Shown here: positions 12,373 to 20,749 of the stretch, one piece after another | Position numbering within the stretch: the stretch's first letter is position 1 | Layout of the letters: each line of letters begins with the position of its first letter | Program-made: the position numbers and the translations under genes | Source of the DNA: Cyanophora paradoxa | Lineage: Eukaryota > Glaucocystophyceae > Cyanophorales > Cyanophoraceae | Assembly: GCA_004431415.1 (NCBI GenBank) | Contig: QPMI01000427.1 | Location: 62,001-126,000, forward strand | Length of the DNA: 64,000 bases | Reading direction: 5' to 3' | Notes under the pieces: model-generated | Seen by the model: only the letters and a program-made list of their open reading frames with translations | Told to the model about the DNA's origin: nothing | Database searches by the model: none

Positions 12373-13399
12373 AATCCTGCTTGAATTTGTCATGCGGCCT
12401 GTCTACAAGGTGCAGGCCGAGCTCGCTGGCAGTACCAAGCGCGCCCACAAAGCGCGCCCAAGCTGCGAGGAATGCCTGCTTGACGGCTTCGCTCCGTTCG
12501 ACGAGGGCCGTCTTGCAACCTTGCAGGGCCCAGTATTTTACTTCCTTCATCAGATCATAAACCTGCGTGTGCGCAACTCGATTAGCATATAAACCTACTA
12601 ACGCTTTAAATTAGCAGAGCGATGGAAACAGCTACCTCTTTCTTGTGTCGTCTGCATCGCGCATCGAAATCGGGGTTCTGTAGGTCAGCGCACATCGAGG
12701 CGCGCGTGCGAAGTGAGATGATAATGATACACATTGGATATATGCGCAGTGAACGCTGTGGAGAAGAGCGGGCGCACCTGTCTGCGATACTCCCGCCCAC
12801 CGTGTTGCCTCGCGATCGCCAAGATCTCGCTGTACTCTTGATCCAGAGAGCGGAGCTTGAGGCGAAGCTCCTGGGGGACAACCAGTGACGAATAAGAAGG
12901 CGAAGTGGAGCATTTTCATACGGGCGGCAGGAACGGATCCGGAGGCCCTCGCGCGGAGGCCGGAAGGGGGCGCGCTTGCCTCATAAGTCCAAGGCCGCGA
13001 GGAACTCGAATCTGCAGTTGAAGCCTGAAGCGGAGCGAGAGCCGCGCCCGTAACCTGCGCTAGCGTTGAGCATCCTGGAACTGCAAGCGGTGCGAGCGCC
13101 ATGGCCAGCTGCGAGGGGAAAGTCTTGACCTGCGCATGCGCATGCGGAAGTGCGGTGCAGCTGGCCGCGGCCGGCGCCCCGGCCGCGGCGCTAGTGCTGA
13201 TGCCACTCGAGCTCAAGGCCGATTGCGGATTCTCATGATCATGATCATGATATCGATCCGGCCCGTGGAGCTCTAGATCCCCTCCTGCTGTCAGCTCGTC
13301 TTGTCGCTGCAGCTGCCACCCGATCTCGTCGCTGTTCGTGTCGGCTTCGTGCGCTAGCGCTGGCGCTGTCGTCGGCCGCGGCGCGGGCTGCGCAGTCAC
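12373..13399 (-). CDS. Hypothetical protein gene, duplication copy 1
   Basis: Not recognised. On the minus strand three 3' exons join in phase. The first holds ELRLKLRSLDQEYSEILAIA (acceptor CCCCCAG, about 12885-12750). The second holds NPDFDARCRRHKKE (about 12685-12644). The last holds VYDLMKEVKYWALQ and LVERSEAVKQAFLAAWARF, ending HDKFKQD and a stop at 12373-12375. Upstream, the frame through SRPWTYE (about 13000) and a Ser/Ala/His-rich region up to 13399 stays open. The SRPWTYE exon has a GC donor (GCAAGC) here and GT (GTAAGC) in copy 2. Protein-level conservation between copies, including whole-codon differences such as HAHAQV versus HAQV, argues for coding. Confidence 0.5.
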
Positions 13400-15570
13400 A
13401 GGTTAATTATAACAGGTTAACGAAATCCACCCCCGGCCCCGCAGGCCAGGTTAATTTTTAGGGCGGAGCTTGCCTGAAGCTCTACATTCTTCGCTTCACC
13501 GGTTGCGGCCGCGGCCGCGGCCGGATACCGATGTCGATTGATGGCATATGCATATGCGTCGGCGCCGGCGCGTCGCTCCCGAGGCACCGCTTCCGCTAGG
13601 TGCTCACTCGGTGCTCGCCCTCTGCTGCTTTCCTGTGGGCGGCCAGCGTGGCACACGCTCCGCGGTGTGCTGGAGGGATCCGTGGCGCCTGTCTCCCGAG
13701 CCAGCCTCTCCATGAAAATCAGCGCTGCCGCTCGCTCTCTGCTCAGCGACCGCACGCTCTAGCTCTACGGCGCCGGCACGAGCGCGTTGCTGATTATGAT
13801 TACGAGTTGAGGTTCTAGCAGGAAGAAGTGGCCTGTTGCGAACGAAGGCCTTTGGGGTACGTCTCACTCGACCACAGAAGCCCTCGCGTTGCAATTGCCG
13901 GCGGCTGGGACGGCTGGGAACTGTTCAAAACCAGCAGCGCCCAGCGTCCATTCTGCCATCCACGAGCACGAGTAGGTCCGTGCTGCGAGCCCCAGCTGCT
14001 CTCGCCGCAAACTCGTGAACGCGCGCCCAGGACCGCCCCCAAAGCCCGGCTGCCGAGGAGTGGCCATGGACAGTGGAATGGCAAGCGAGGCGCGACCCGT
14101 GCCGGCGCGCGCGCGCCTCGCCTGAGCCGAGCTCGAGCCCCTCGTCCTCGTACGCGTCGGCCGCTTCTGCTGCAGCTACGCCCGCTGCAACCGCGTAGAA
14201 TCGGAAGCCTGAGCTCAAGGCGCCTGCTCCTGCGCTCCAGCGTCCGTCGGCGTCGGCGCCAAAAGGCCGGCGACCCGCGACGGCGCCGACGGCCCGAAGC
14301 CCGCCGCCGCCTCTCCGAGCCTGGGGCTGGGCGCCCCGGCCCTGCGCCTCCCTCGGGCACGGCCGCGTCTGCGCGGGCGTCCGCCGGCGCGAAGCGCGCC
14401 GTGCCTCTTTCCGGCAAGCCGACGGCGCGCGCCCTTCCCCCGCCCCGCACCTCGAATGCGTCGACGTCCCTCGGATCTCAGCCGCTGGGCCGACGGTCGG
14501 GCGCCGCGGCCGGCGCCACCGCGCCCCGCCCGCAGCTCAGCCGCCGCCTCCGCCGCCCCGGTCGCCCCAGCGAGGCCTCGATCCTCGGCGCCGCCCGCAC
14601 CCCGTGCCCTAACTGCCGCGCGCGCCCCCGCCCCCGGCGCCCGGCGACCCGCCACGGCCCTCCTCGGCGCTCACCTCCCAGCATCCACGGCTGCGGCATC
14701 GACTAAACTTCGGAACCAGTGTACGAATGCAGCAGACTTTCCAAAAAAAGGCTTCAGCCGACGATCCCGACCCCTGCGCCGTCCCTTCCTCCCCTTGCGC
14801 CCTGCCGGCCGACCCGTACCCCGAATCCCGCCTCCTCCTCCTCCCGACGACGTCCTAGTGAAGGCATGTACCCCTCCATCAGAAAACTGTACCCTCCATG
14901 ATTCATGTACCCCGACAGATCTTCCTACCCCTGGGACCCCGCGAGGTCTTCTGCCGGTGCGCCGAACCCCTTCCCGGTCCTCCGGGGGTACGCTGTCGCC
15001 GCCCCCCCCTCTCCTCCCACCTCTCAGGGCCCGCCTCCGGTCGCTTTGCGGCCGCCTGCGCAACGCGATCCCAACGGGTACTCTGAGGCTCGTACTACTC
15101 CTACCCTCCCCCCTCCCGATTTCAGAACGCGTACCCCGCAGGTCCGCCGGCCCCGCATCGACGTCCCGAGCGACATTCCGGGTACCCGGCTTCCGTCCTC
15201 TCACGTCCTGTCCAGGGTTCGAATCCCGCCGGCGCCGTCTCAAGGGTGCTACTCTCGGGAGTCCCGCGGGGCGTCCCTATTCCGTACCTCTGCTCCGGCC
15301 GCCTCCAGTGTCCGCATGCGCACCCCGTACCTCCATTTGCCCCTGTACCCCTCTAACGTTCCCCACGACCGGGCTCCGAACTATATATCAAGCTATATAT
15401 ATAGCCCACGTGCACCCGTTCCACAGATCTAGAATTGCCCCCTAGATCTAGATCTAGTCCTCGACGCTACCCCCCAACGCCCCTCCCGTGGCCTCATGGG
15501 CGACTTTTGGACGTCATCCAAGGTCCCCCGTACCCCCCTCCGAATTTCCGTTCCCCCTCTTTCCTCCACA
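13400..15570. other. GC-rich stretch of duplication copy 1 without a recognised gene
   Basis: Contains long Ala/Arg/Pro frames on both strands. Two 1 bp differences from copy 2 (at about 14463 and 14525) would break those frames, so most are probably not coding. From 14860 on, the word GTACCC recurs, often as a possible intron start. A T-arm-like GGTTCGAATCC at about 15214 is not part of a convincing tRNA. Possible short exons exist but none can be named. Confidence 0.4.
15383..15457. other. Copy-specific insertion with AT-rich and AGATCT motifs
   Basis: Copy 1 reads CCGAACT, then about 75 bp, then TCCTCGACG. Copy 2 reads CCGAACTGGTCCTCGACG at the same place. About 50-58 bp of the insert (CTATATATATAGCCCACGTG to GAATTGCCCCC) recurs at about 23690-23746, outside the duplicated segment. 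Confidence 0.7.
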
Positions 15571-15579
15571 TTCACTCCA

Positions 15580-15886
15580 GGGAGATCCCCGATTTTCGGC
15601 GCTGGCGTCCGTTTCTGGCCTCGCGCGCCTCTCGATCCGGCACGTGCCGCTTTCATTCCGCTACCTCCTCCCGTCTGCTCCCCCTTGTCTTCCCCCCCCC
15701 TCTCTCTCCCCCCCCCCCCCAACACACACATACAGTCCCGCCCCCTTCTCTTTTTCTGAATTTGATCCGCAGGCCCAAGCCCTGGCTGGAGCCGAACGCG
15801 AGACGCCGCCCGAGGAATGCGTACCCCCTCGCCGTCCTCGCCTCCCTGACCCACCTCGGCCCCTCCCTCTCCCACCTCTCGCTTTC
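15580..15886 (+). pseudogene. Leucine-rich-repeat-like exons, cut by the duplication edge
   Basis: The exon after CACTCCAG (about 15580) reads EIPDFRALASVSGLARLSI, and the exon after GATCCGCAG (about 15772) reads YPLAVLASLTHLGPSLSHLS. Both have LRR-like spacing of Leu. The second stops being homologous to copy 2 in the middle of a repeat (copy 2 continues LSLAVE), so this copy has lost its 3' part. The LRR call rests on two short exons. Confidence 0.35.
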
Positions 15887-15948
15887 CGCCCTGCCCCCTC
15901 TCTGATCGCGAGGGGCCCGCGCCTCGCCCCGCGCCACCGCAGGCGGCG

Positions 15949-18420
15949 ATGGCTAAGGAGGCGTGCGACGCCGCCCCGCCCCCGCCCCGCCGGCCCCGCC
16001 GGCCCGCCGGCCCGCCGGCCCGCCGGTCCCCGCCCCGTGCAGTACTAGTGCTTCCCCGCCCCGCCCCGCCACGCCCGCCCCGCGCCCGCGCCCGGCCCGC
16101 CGCCTCCCCCGCCCCGTGCAGTACTAGTGCTTCCCCGCCCCCGCCCCGCCACGCCCGCCCCCGCGCCCGCGCCCGGCCCGCCGCCTCCCCCGCCCCCGTG
16201 CAGTACTAGTGCTTCCCCGCCCCCGCCCCGCCACGCCCGCCCCCGCGCCCGCGCCCGGCCCCGCCGCCTCCCCCGCCCCGTGCAGTACTAGTGCTTCCCC
16301 CGCCCCGCCCCCGCCACGCCCGCCCCCGCGCCCGCGCCCGGCCCCGCCGCCTCCCCCGCCCCGTGCAGTACTAGTGCTACCCCGCCCCGCCCCGCCGGCC
16401 CCGCCGGCCCCGCCGGTCCCCGCCCCGTGCAGTACTAGTGCTTCCCCGCCCCCGCCCCGCCACGCCCGCCCCCGCGCCCGCGCCCGGCCCCGCCGCCTCC
16501 CCCGCCCCGTGCAGTACTAGTGCTTCCCCCGCCCCCGCCCCGCCGGCCCCGCCAGCCCCGCCGGTCCCCGCCCCCGTGCAGTACTAGTGCTTCCCCTGCC
16601 CCCGCCCCGCCACGCCCGCTCCCGCGCCCGCGCCCGGCCCCGCCGCCTCCCCCGCCGCCCCGCCGGCCCCAGCCCCGGCGAACCCCGGGCCCCCGCCACT
16701 CCCGCCGCCCGCGGGGCGCGGCCGGCGGGCGCGGGCGCGCGCACGCCCCCGCGGCCCCCTCGAGCTCGCCGGCGAAGCGGGCGGGCCGGGCCCCGGCCCG
16801 GCGGCGGGACTGCAACCCCGCCGCCTTTGGCGGGCCGCCCTGGCCCGGGGGCGCGGGGCTCGACGCCGGGGTCGGGGAGCGGGCGAGGGCGATGATGGAG
16901 CGCATCGCCGCCGCCCTCGGCCGGCCCCTCCGCGAGGCGCGCGCACGCCGATGACCGCGGCCGGCCCGAGCGCGCCCCGGCACGCATCGCTGACACTGGT
17001 CCGCGCGGGCGCGCAGGTGGCCGCGGAGCTGCGGGCGTGCGGCCCGGAGCGCCGCCGCGCCCTCCTCGCCCTCGCACGCTCCCCGGGCCCCGGCCCGGGC
17101 CCGGACCCCGGCCCGGCCGGCGCCACGCAGATCGGCCTGAGCCCCGTCCCCGCGCCCGCCAGCCCCGACCACGGCCCCGTCCCCGGCCCCGTCCCCGCGC
17201 CCGCCGCCAGCCCCGGCGCCACGCAAGTCGGCTTCGAATTCGATGGCACGCAGACGGGCCTGAGCCGCGGCCCTCCCGGCGTCGGCCCCGGCCCCGGCGC
17301 GAGCTCGAGCCCAGCGGCGGCGGCGGCGGCGGCCCCTGGCTCCCCGCCGGCGGCGCCGGCCGCGGGCGCGGGGAGCACGCTGGACAGCGACGACGACGAC
17401 GGCTGGACGGCGCGCCCGGAGGAGCTCGCCGGCCGCGCCGCGGCCGCCTCCGCCGCCGCCGCCTCCGGCTCGGGCCCCGCCCCGGCCCCGCCCGCGTCCG
17501 GCTCCGGCCCCGGGGCTGGAGGCCTAGGCCCAGGGCCGTGGGATGCGGGCCCGGAGGGGCGGGTGACGCTGGCGCTGCGGGGGGCGGGGGCGAGGGCCCG
17601 CCCTCGACGCCTTCCTCGCCGCCAACCGGCCCTCCCGCGCGTTCCCCGAGCACGTCCACTGGATCCAGGCCCGCCCGCCCGCCCGCCCGCCCCGCCCCGG
17701 CCCGCCCGGCTCCTAGAGCGAGAGCCCGCCCTCATGCATATGCGCCCTTCGGACAGGTGGTGCGGGAGGATGCGGAGTGGCGGGGGGCGGGGGCGGGGCG
17801 GGCCCCGAGGCGGCCGAGCGGGCGCGGGCGGGCTTCGAGCGGCTGCGGGCGGAGGGCGCGTGGGCGCCGGCGAGCTGCGGGAGCTCGCCGCGAGCTCGGG
17901 CCTCCGCTCCGGCAAGTGGCTCCTCTTCGCCACCCCCGCCCAGGCCCGCCCCGGCCCCCGCCCCCGCCCCGCGCGCGCAGGTGGACGAGTCTAGGGGCCT
18001 AGCCTCAGCTCCGGGCGCGCGGGCAGGTGGACGAGTGGTGGGGGGCGGTGGCGCGCGGGGTGGCGCGGGGGGAGCTGGGGCCGGCGGCCAAGGTGGCCCC
18101 CCGGGGCGGGCGGCGCGTCATCTGCGCCTACACGGCCGACTGCCTCGACGAGCCCGACGTCCTCCGCGTCCGAGAGGCCCGCCCCGGCCCCTCCCGCCCG
18201 GCCCTAGGACTGAGCTCGGGGCCGGCAGGCGCTGCGGGCCCTCGGGTTCGCCGGCATGCGCACGCTCCGCTACAAGGCGCGCCGGCCCCCAGCCCGCCCC
18301 CGGCCTCCGGCCCCCCGCCTGACGGGCCCTCGCCCTCGGCTGCAGGCGGACCTCTACACGGCGCTGGGGATCTACGCGGAGAACCCCTGGGGGCTCCCCG
18401 CTTCCATGTACCCCCTCTAG
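15949..18420 (+). CDS. Bles03/DUF1917 (C11orf68-like) gene, longer copy, with frameshifts
   Basis: Candidate start ATG at 15949 (MAKEACDA), with the minisatellite in the first intron (uncertain). Middle exons are Ala/Pro/Gly-rich, with ATQIGLSPVPAP, ATQVGFEFDGTQTGL and an acidic SDDDDGW patch. The exon around 17594-17668 encodes LDAFLAANRPSRAFPEHVHW, matching the N-terminal Bles03 motif (LDAWL-KYPPS). Then come the SGKWLLF exon (17757-17943), VDEWWGAVARG...VICAYTADC (18027-18176), ALRALGFAGMRTLRYK and DLYTALGIYAENPWG, with a stop at 18418-18420. Introns use GC donors. Compared with copy 1, the 17757-17943 exon lacks one G near 17777 and one near 17850, so its 5' half is out of frame with SGKWLLF. 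It is either disabled or affected by homopolymer sequencing error. Confidence 0.65.
16034..16610 (+). repeat. GC-rich minisatellite with GTGCAGTACTAGTGCT cores
   Basis: Eight copies of a unit of about 60-85 bp, each with CCGTGCAGTACTAGTGCT followed by CCCCGCC and CACGCCCGC repeats (cores near 16035, 16115, 16197, 16280, 16364, 16425, 16508, 16576). Units differ by C-run length and by a shorter CCGGCCCCG variant. It lies between the putative first and second exons of the Bles03 gene. Each core ends a possible acceptor (GCAG). Confidence 0.9.
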
Positions 18421-18463
18421 CCTATAGCTAGCTGTAGACCAACTATAGACTTGAAGCCCCGAC

Positions 18464-18672
18464 CCATCCTTCCTCCCCCCCCCGCCCCCCCCCCCCCCCC
18501 CCCCCGGCCCCTCCAACCCCCGATCCTCCCCCGATCCTCTCCGCCCCATCCCTCCCCGCCTCCTCCCCTCCCCCGCCTCCACCCCATACCTTCCCCCCGA
18601 GCTCCCCCCCTTCTCTCCCCTCTCCCCCCTCCCTCCCTTCCCCCTCCCCCTCCCCCTCCCCCCCCCCCCCGC
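18464..18672 (+). repeat. C-rich tract after the second Bles03 copy
   Basis: Counterpart of 11164-11392, with longer C runs in the first part (18476-18505). Ends CATCCCCGCAG at about 18704. Confidence 0.6.
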
Positions 18673-19699
18673 GCGCGCCCCCTCTCCCCACCCCATCCCC
18701 GCAGCGGCCGGCCGTGGCCCCGACCATGGGCCCCACCCGACCCTGCTTCGCCTTCAAAAACAATATATATCTACTTGGGAACTTCGGAAAGAATCCCAAC
18801 GTCAAAATTGATATCGATTGGGAAATTGATTTCGATCGGAAGTTAGGAATCATTGAGTCCTCCCAGCATGTGCACGGCCGCGAGTTGCAATTGGACGCCG
18901 CGCCGCTGCTCGGCGGCCGAGCGAGTCCTCTCGTGCCCGGGGCCGAGGAAGCGCTCGAGCACGGGCAGAGCCTCCTGCCCCGCGCCCGCGCCCGGTCGCA
19001 TTCAACTTGCAACGAATTCGAAGAAGCAACATGAAACGTTAACACTCTAGATCTCACCTCGAGTAGCTGGCCATGGAGGGCCCATCCGTTGTCGTCGAGC
19101 CGCTGAGCCCATCCAAAATTGCAAAAATTTGCAAATCTGTCATCCAACTGAAACGATCGAATGGGCCCCTGCCAGGTTGTACATGTACTCCGAGGCTCGG
19201 TACGTATACTAATTATAATGCGGCCGGCGCCCGCCCGGATCATGTACCCTTGCAATTGCGTCACCGGGCACGGCGTCACAATTTTGTACCTTCTCACTTG
19301 AGCATGTACCCTTGCCGAGTGGCCCCCCTATTTCTCTTCCGGATCCGCCTCCCCCGCGTATATATATCCGTAATTATAACCGCGCGCGGTTGCGCGCCCC
19401 TGGTTAAAACGAGCGGCCACCATCCCGCCTTGAAGCCCCAAGACCCAATTTGCAAGGCCACTCCTGCTCCGCAGGGACTCGCTTGTTAGGAATCATTGAG
19501 TTCTCCCACCACAAGTTGCATTGGGACGCGACGCCGCTGCTCGGCGGCCGATCGCAAGCGAGTCCTCTTGCATCCAGGGCCCGGCCGATCGCGAGGGAGC
19601 GCATGATCTAGAGCCCGCGGCCGATCGTGTGTTATGCAAATGTGCACGATCCGTAAGAAAGTCTGTACGCCTAAAAAATTAAGGAAGGCTCGACGACCG

Positions 19700-20072
19700 G
19701 ACTAATCCTGCTTGAATTTGTCATGCGGCCTGTCTACAAGGTGCAGCTGCAGGCCGAGCTCGCTGGCAGTACCAAGCGCGCCCACAAAGCGCGCCCAAGC
19801 TGCGAGGAATGCCTGCTTGACGGCTTCGCTCCGTTCGACGAGGGCCGTCTTGCAACCTTGCAGGGCCCAGTATTTTACTTCCTTCATCAGATCATAAACC
19901 TGCGTGTGCGCAACTCGATTAGCATATAAACCTACTAACGCTTTAAATTAGCAGAGCGATGGAAACAGCTACCTCTTTCTTGTGTCGTCTGCATCGCGCA
20001 TCGAAATCGGGGTTCTGTAGGTCAGCGCACATCGAGGCGCGCGTGCGAAGTGAGATGATAATGATACACATT

Positions 20073-20151
<79 letters not shown>

Positions 20152-20740
20152 ACGCTGTGGAGAAGAGCGGGCGCACCTGTCTGCGATACTCCCGCCCACC
20201 GTGTTGCCTCGCGATCGCCAAGATCTCGCTGTACTCTTGATCCAGAGAGCGGAGCTTGAGGCGAAGCTCCTGGGGGACAACCAGTGATCACGACGAATAA
20301 GAAGGCGAAGTGGAGCATTTTCATACGGGCGGAAGGAGCGGATCCGGAGGCCCTCGCGCGGAGGCCGGAAGGGGGCGCGCTTACCTCGTAAGTCCAAGGC
20401 CGCGAGGAACTCGAATCTGCAGTTGAAGCCTGAAGCGGAGCGAGAGCCGCGCCCGTAACCTGCGCTAGCGTTGAGCATCCTGGAACTGCAAGCGGTGCGA
20501 GCGCCATGGCCAGCTGCGAGGGGAAAGTCTTGACCTGCGCATGCGGAAGTGCGGTGCAGCTGGCCGCGGCCGGCGCCCCGGCCGCGGCGCTGATGCCACT
20601 CGAGCTCAAAGCCGATTGCGGATTCTCATGATCATGATCATGATTTCGATCCGGCCGGCGCCCGTGGAGCTCTAGATCCCCTCCTGCTGTCAGCTCGTCT
20701 TGTCGCTGCAGCTGCCACCCGATCTCGTCGCGATCGCTGT
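19700..20740 (-). CDS. Hypothetical protein gene, duplication copy 2
   Basis: Paralogue of the minus-strand gene at 12373-13399. The last exon VYDLMKEVKYWALQ...KFKQD ends in a stop near 19702, the next upstream exon is NPDFDARCRRHKKE, and the coiled ELRLKLRSLDQEYSEILAIA exon (about 20273-20148) is preceded by SRPWTYE with a canonical GTAAGC donor. Whole-codon insertions relative to copy 1 include LGLQLHLV versus LGLHLV, NSDRDEIG versus NSDEIG and HGRRPDR versus HGPDR. The 5' end is uncertain; no good Met was found beyond about 20600. Function unknown. Confidence 0.5.
20075..20147. repeat. (AT)n microsatellite, about 73 bp
   Basis: Uninterrupted AT dinucleotides. At the matching place in copy 1 (about 12737) there is only GGATATATGCGCAGTG. 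It lies just downstream of the coiled-coil exon of the minus-strand hypothetical gene, in the intron before NPDFDARC. Ile/Tyr repeat frames across it are artefacts. Confidence 0.97.
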
Positions 20741-20749
20741 TCGTGTCGG

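Larger units (their letters stand above)
10428..15886 (+). repeat. Segmental duplication, copy 1
   Basis: Collinear and nearly identical with 17740-23247 (offset about 7.31 kb at the left end). The left edge falls in the senataxin-like gene; the right edge cuts a leucine-rich-like exon (shared sequence ends around CCCACCTCTCGC). Copy 1 lacks the AT microsatellite of copy 2 and has a private insertion at about 15383-15457. Most other differences are point changes, 1 bp changes in homopolymers, or 6 bp palindromic insertions. Confidence 0.93.

Noticed and set aside
13020-13080. A copy 1 stop codon in MLNASAGYGRGSRSAS frame suggesting a pseudogene
   Set aside because: That frame is not the one that joins the downstream exon. 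In the SRPWTYE frame the change is silent (TAC to TAT).
15195-15250. tRNA-like T-arm GGTTCGAATCC (also in copy 2 near 22650)
   Set aside because: The flanking bases do not pair into a five-base T-stem and no matching acceptor, D or anticodon arms were found upstream.
16034-16610. Regular repeats that could be mistaken for a CRISPR array
   Set aside because: Spacing is uneven, the intervening sequence is the same low-complexity GC repeat and not unique spacers, and the context is a eukaryotic gene.
19943-20240. Ile/Tyr-repeat proteins on both strands
   Set aside because: They are translations of the (AT)n microsatellite.
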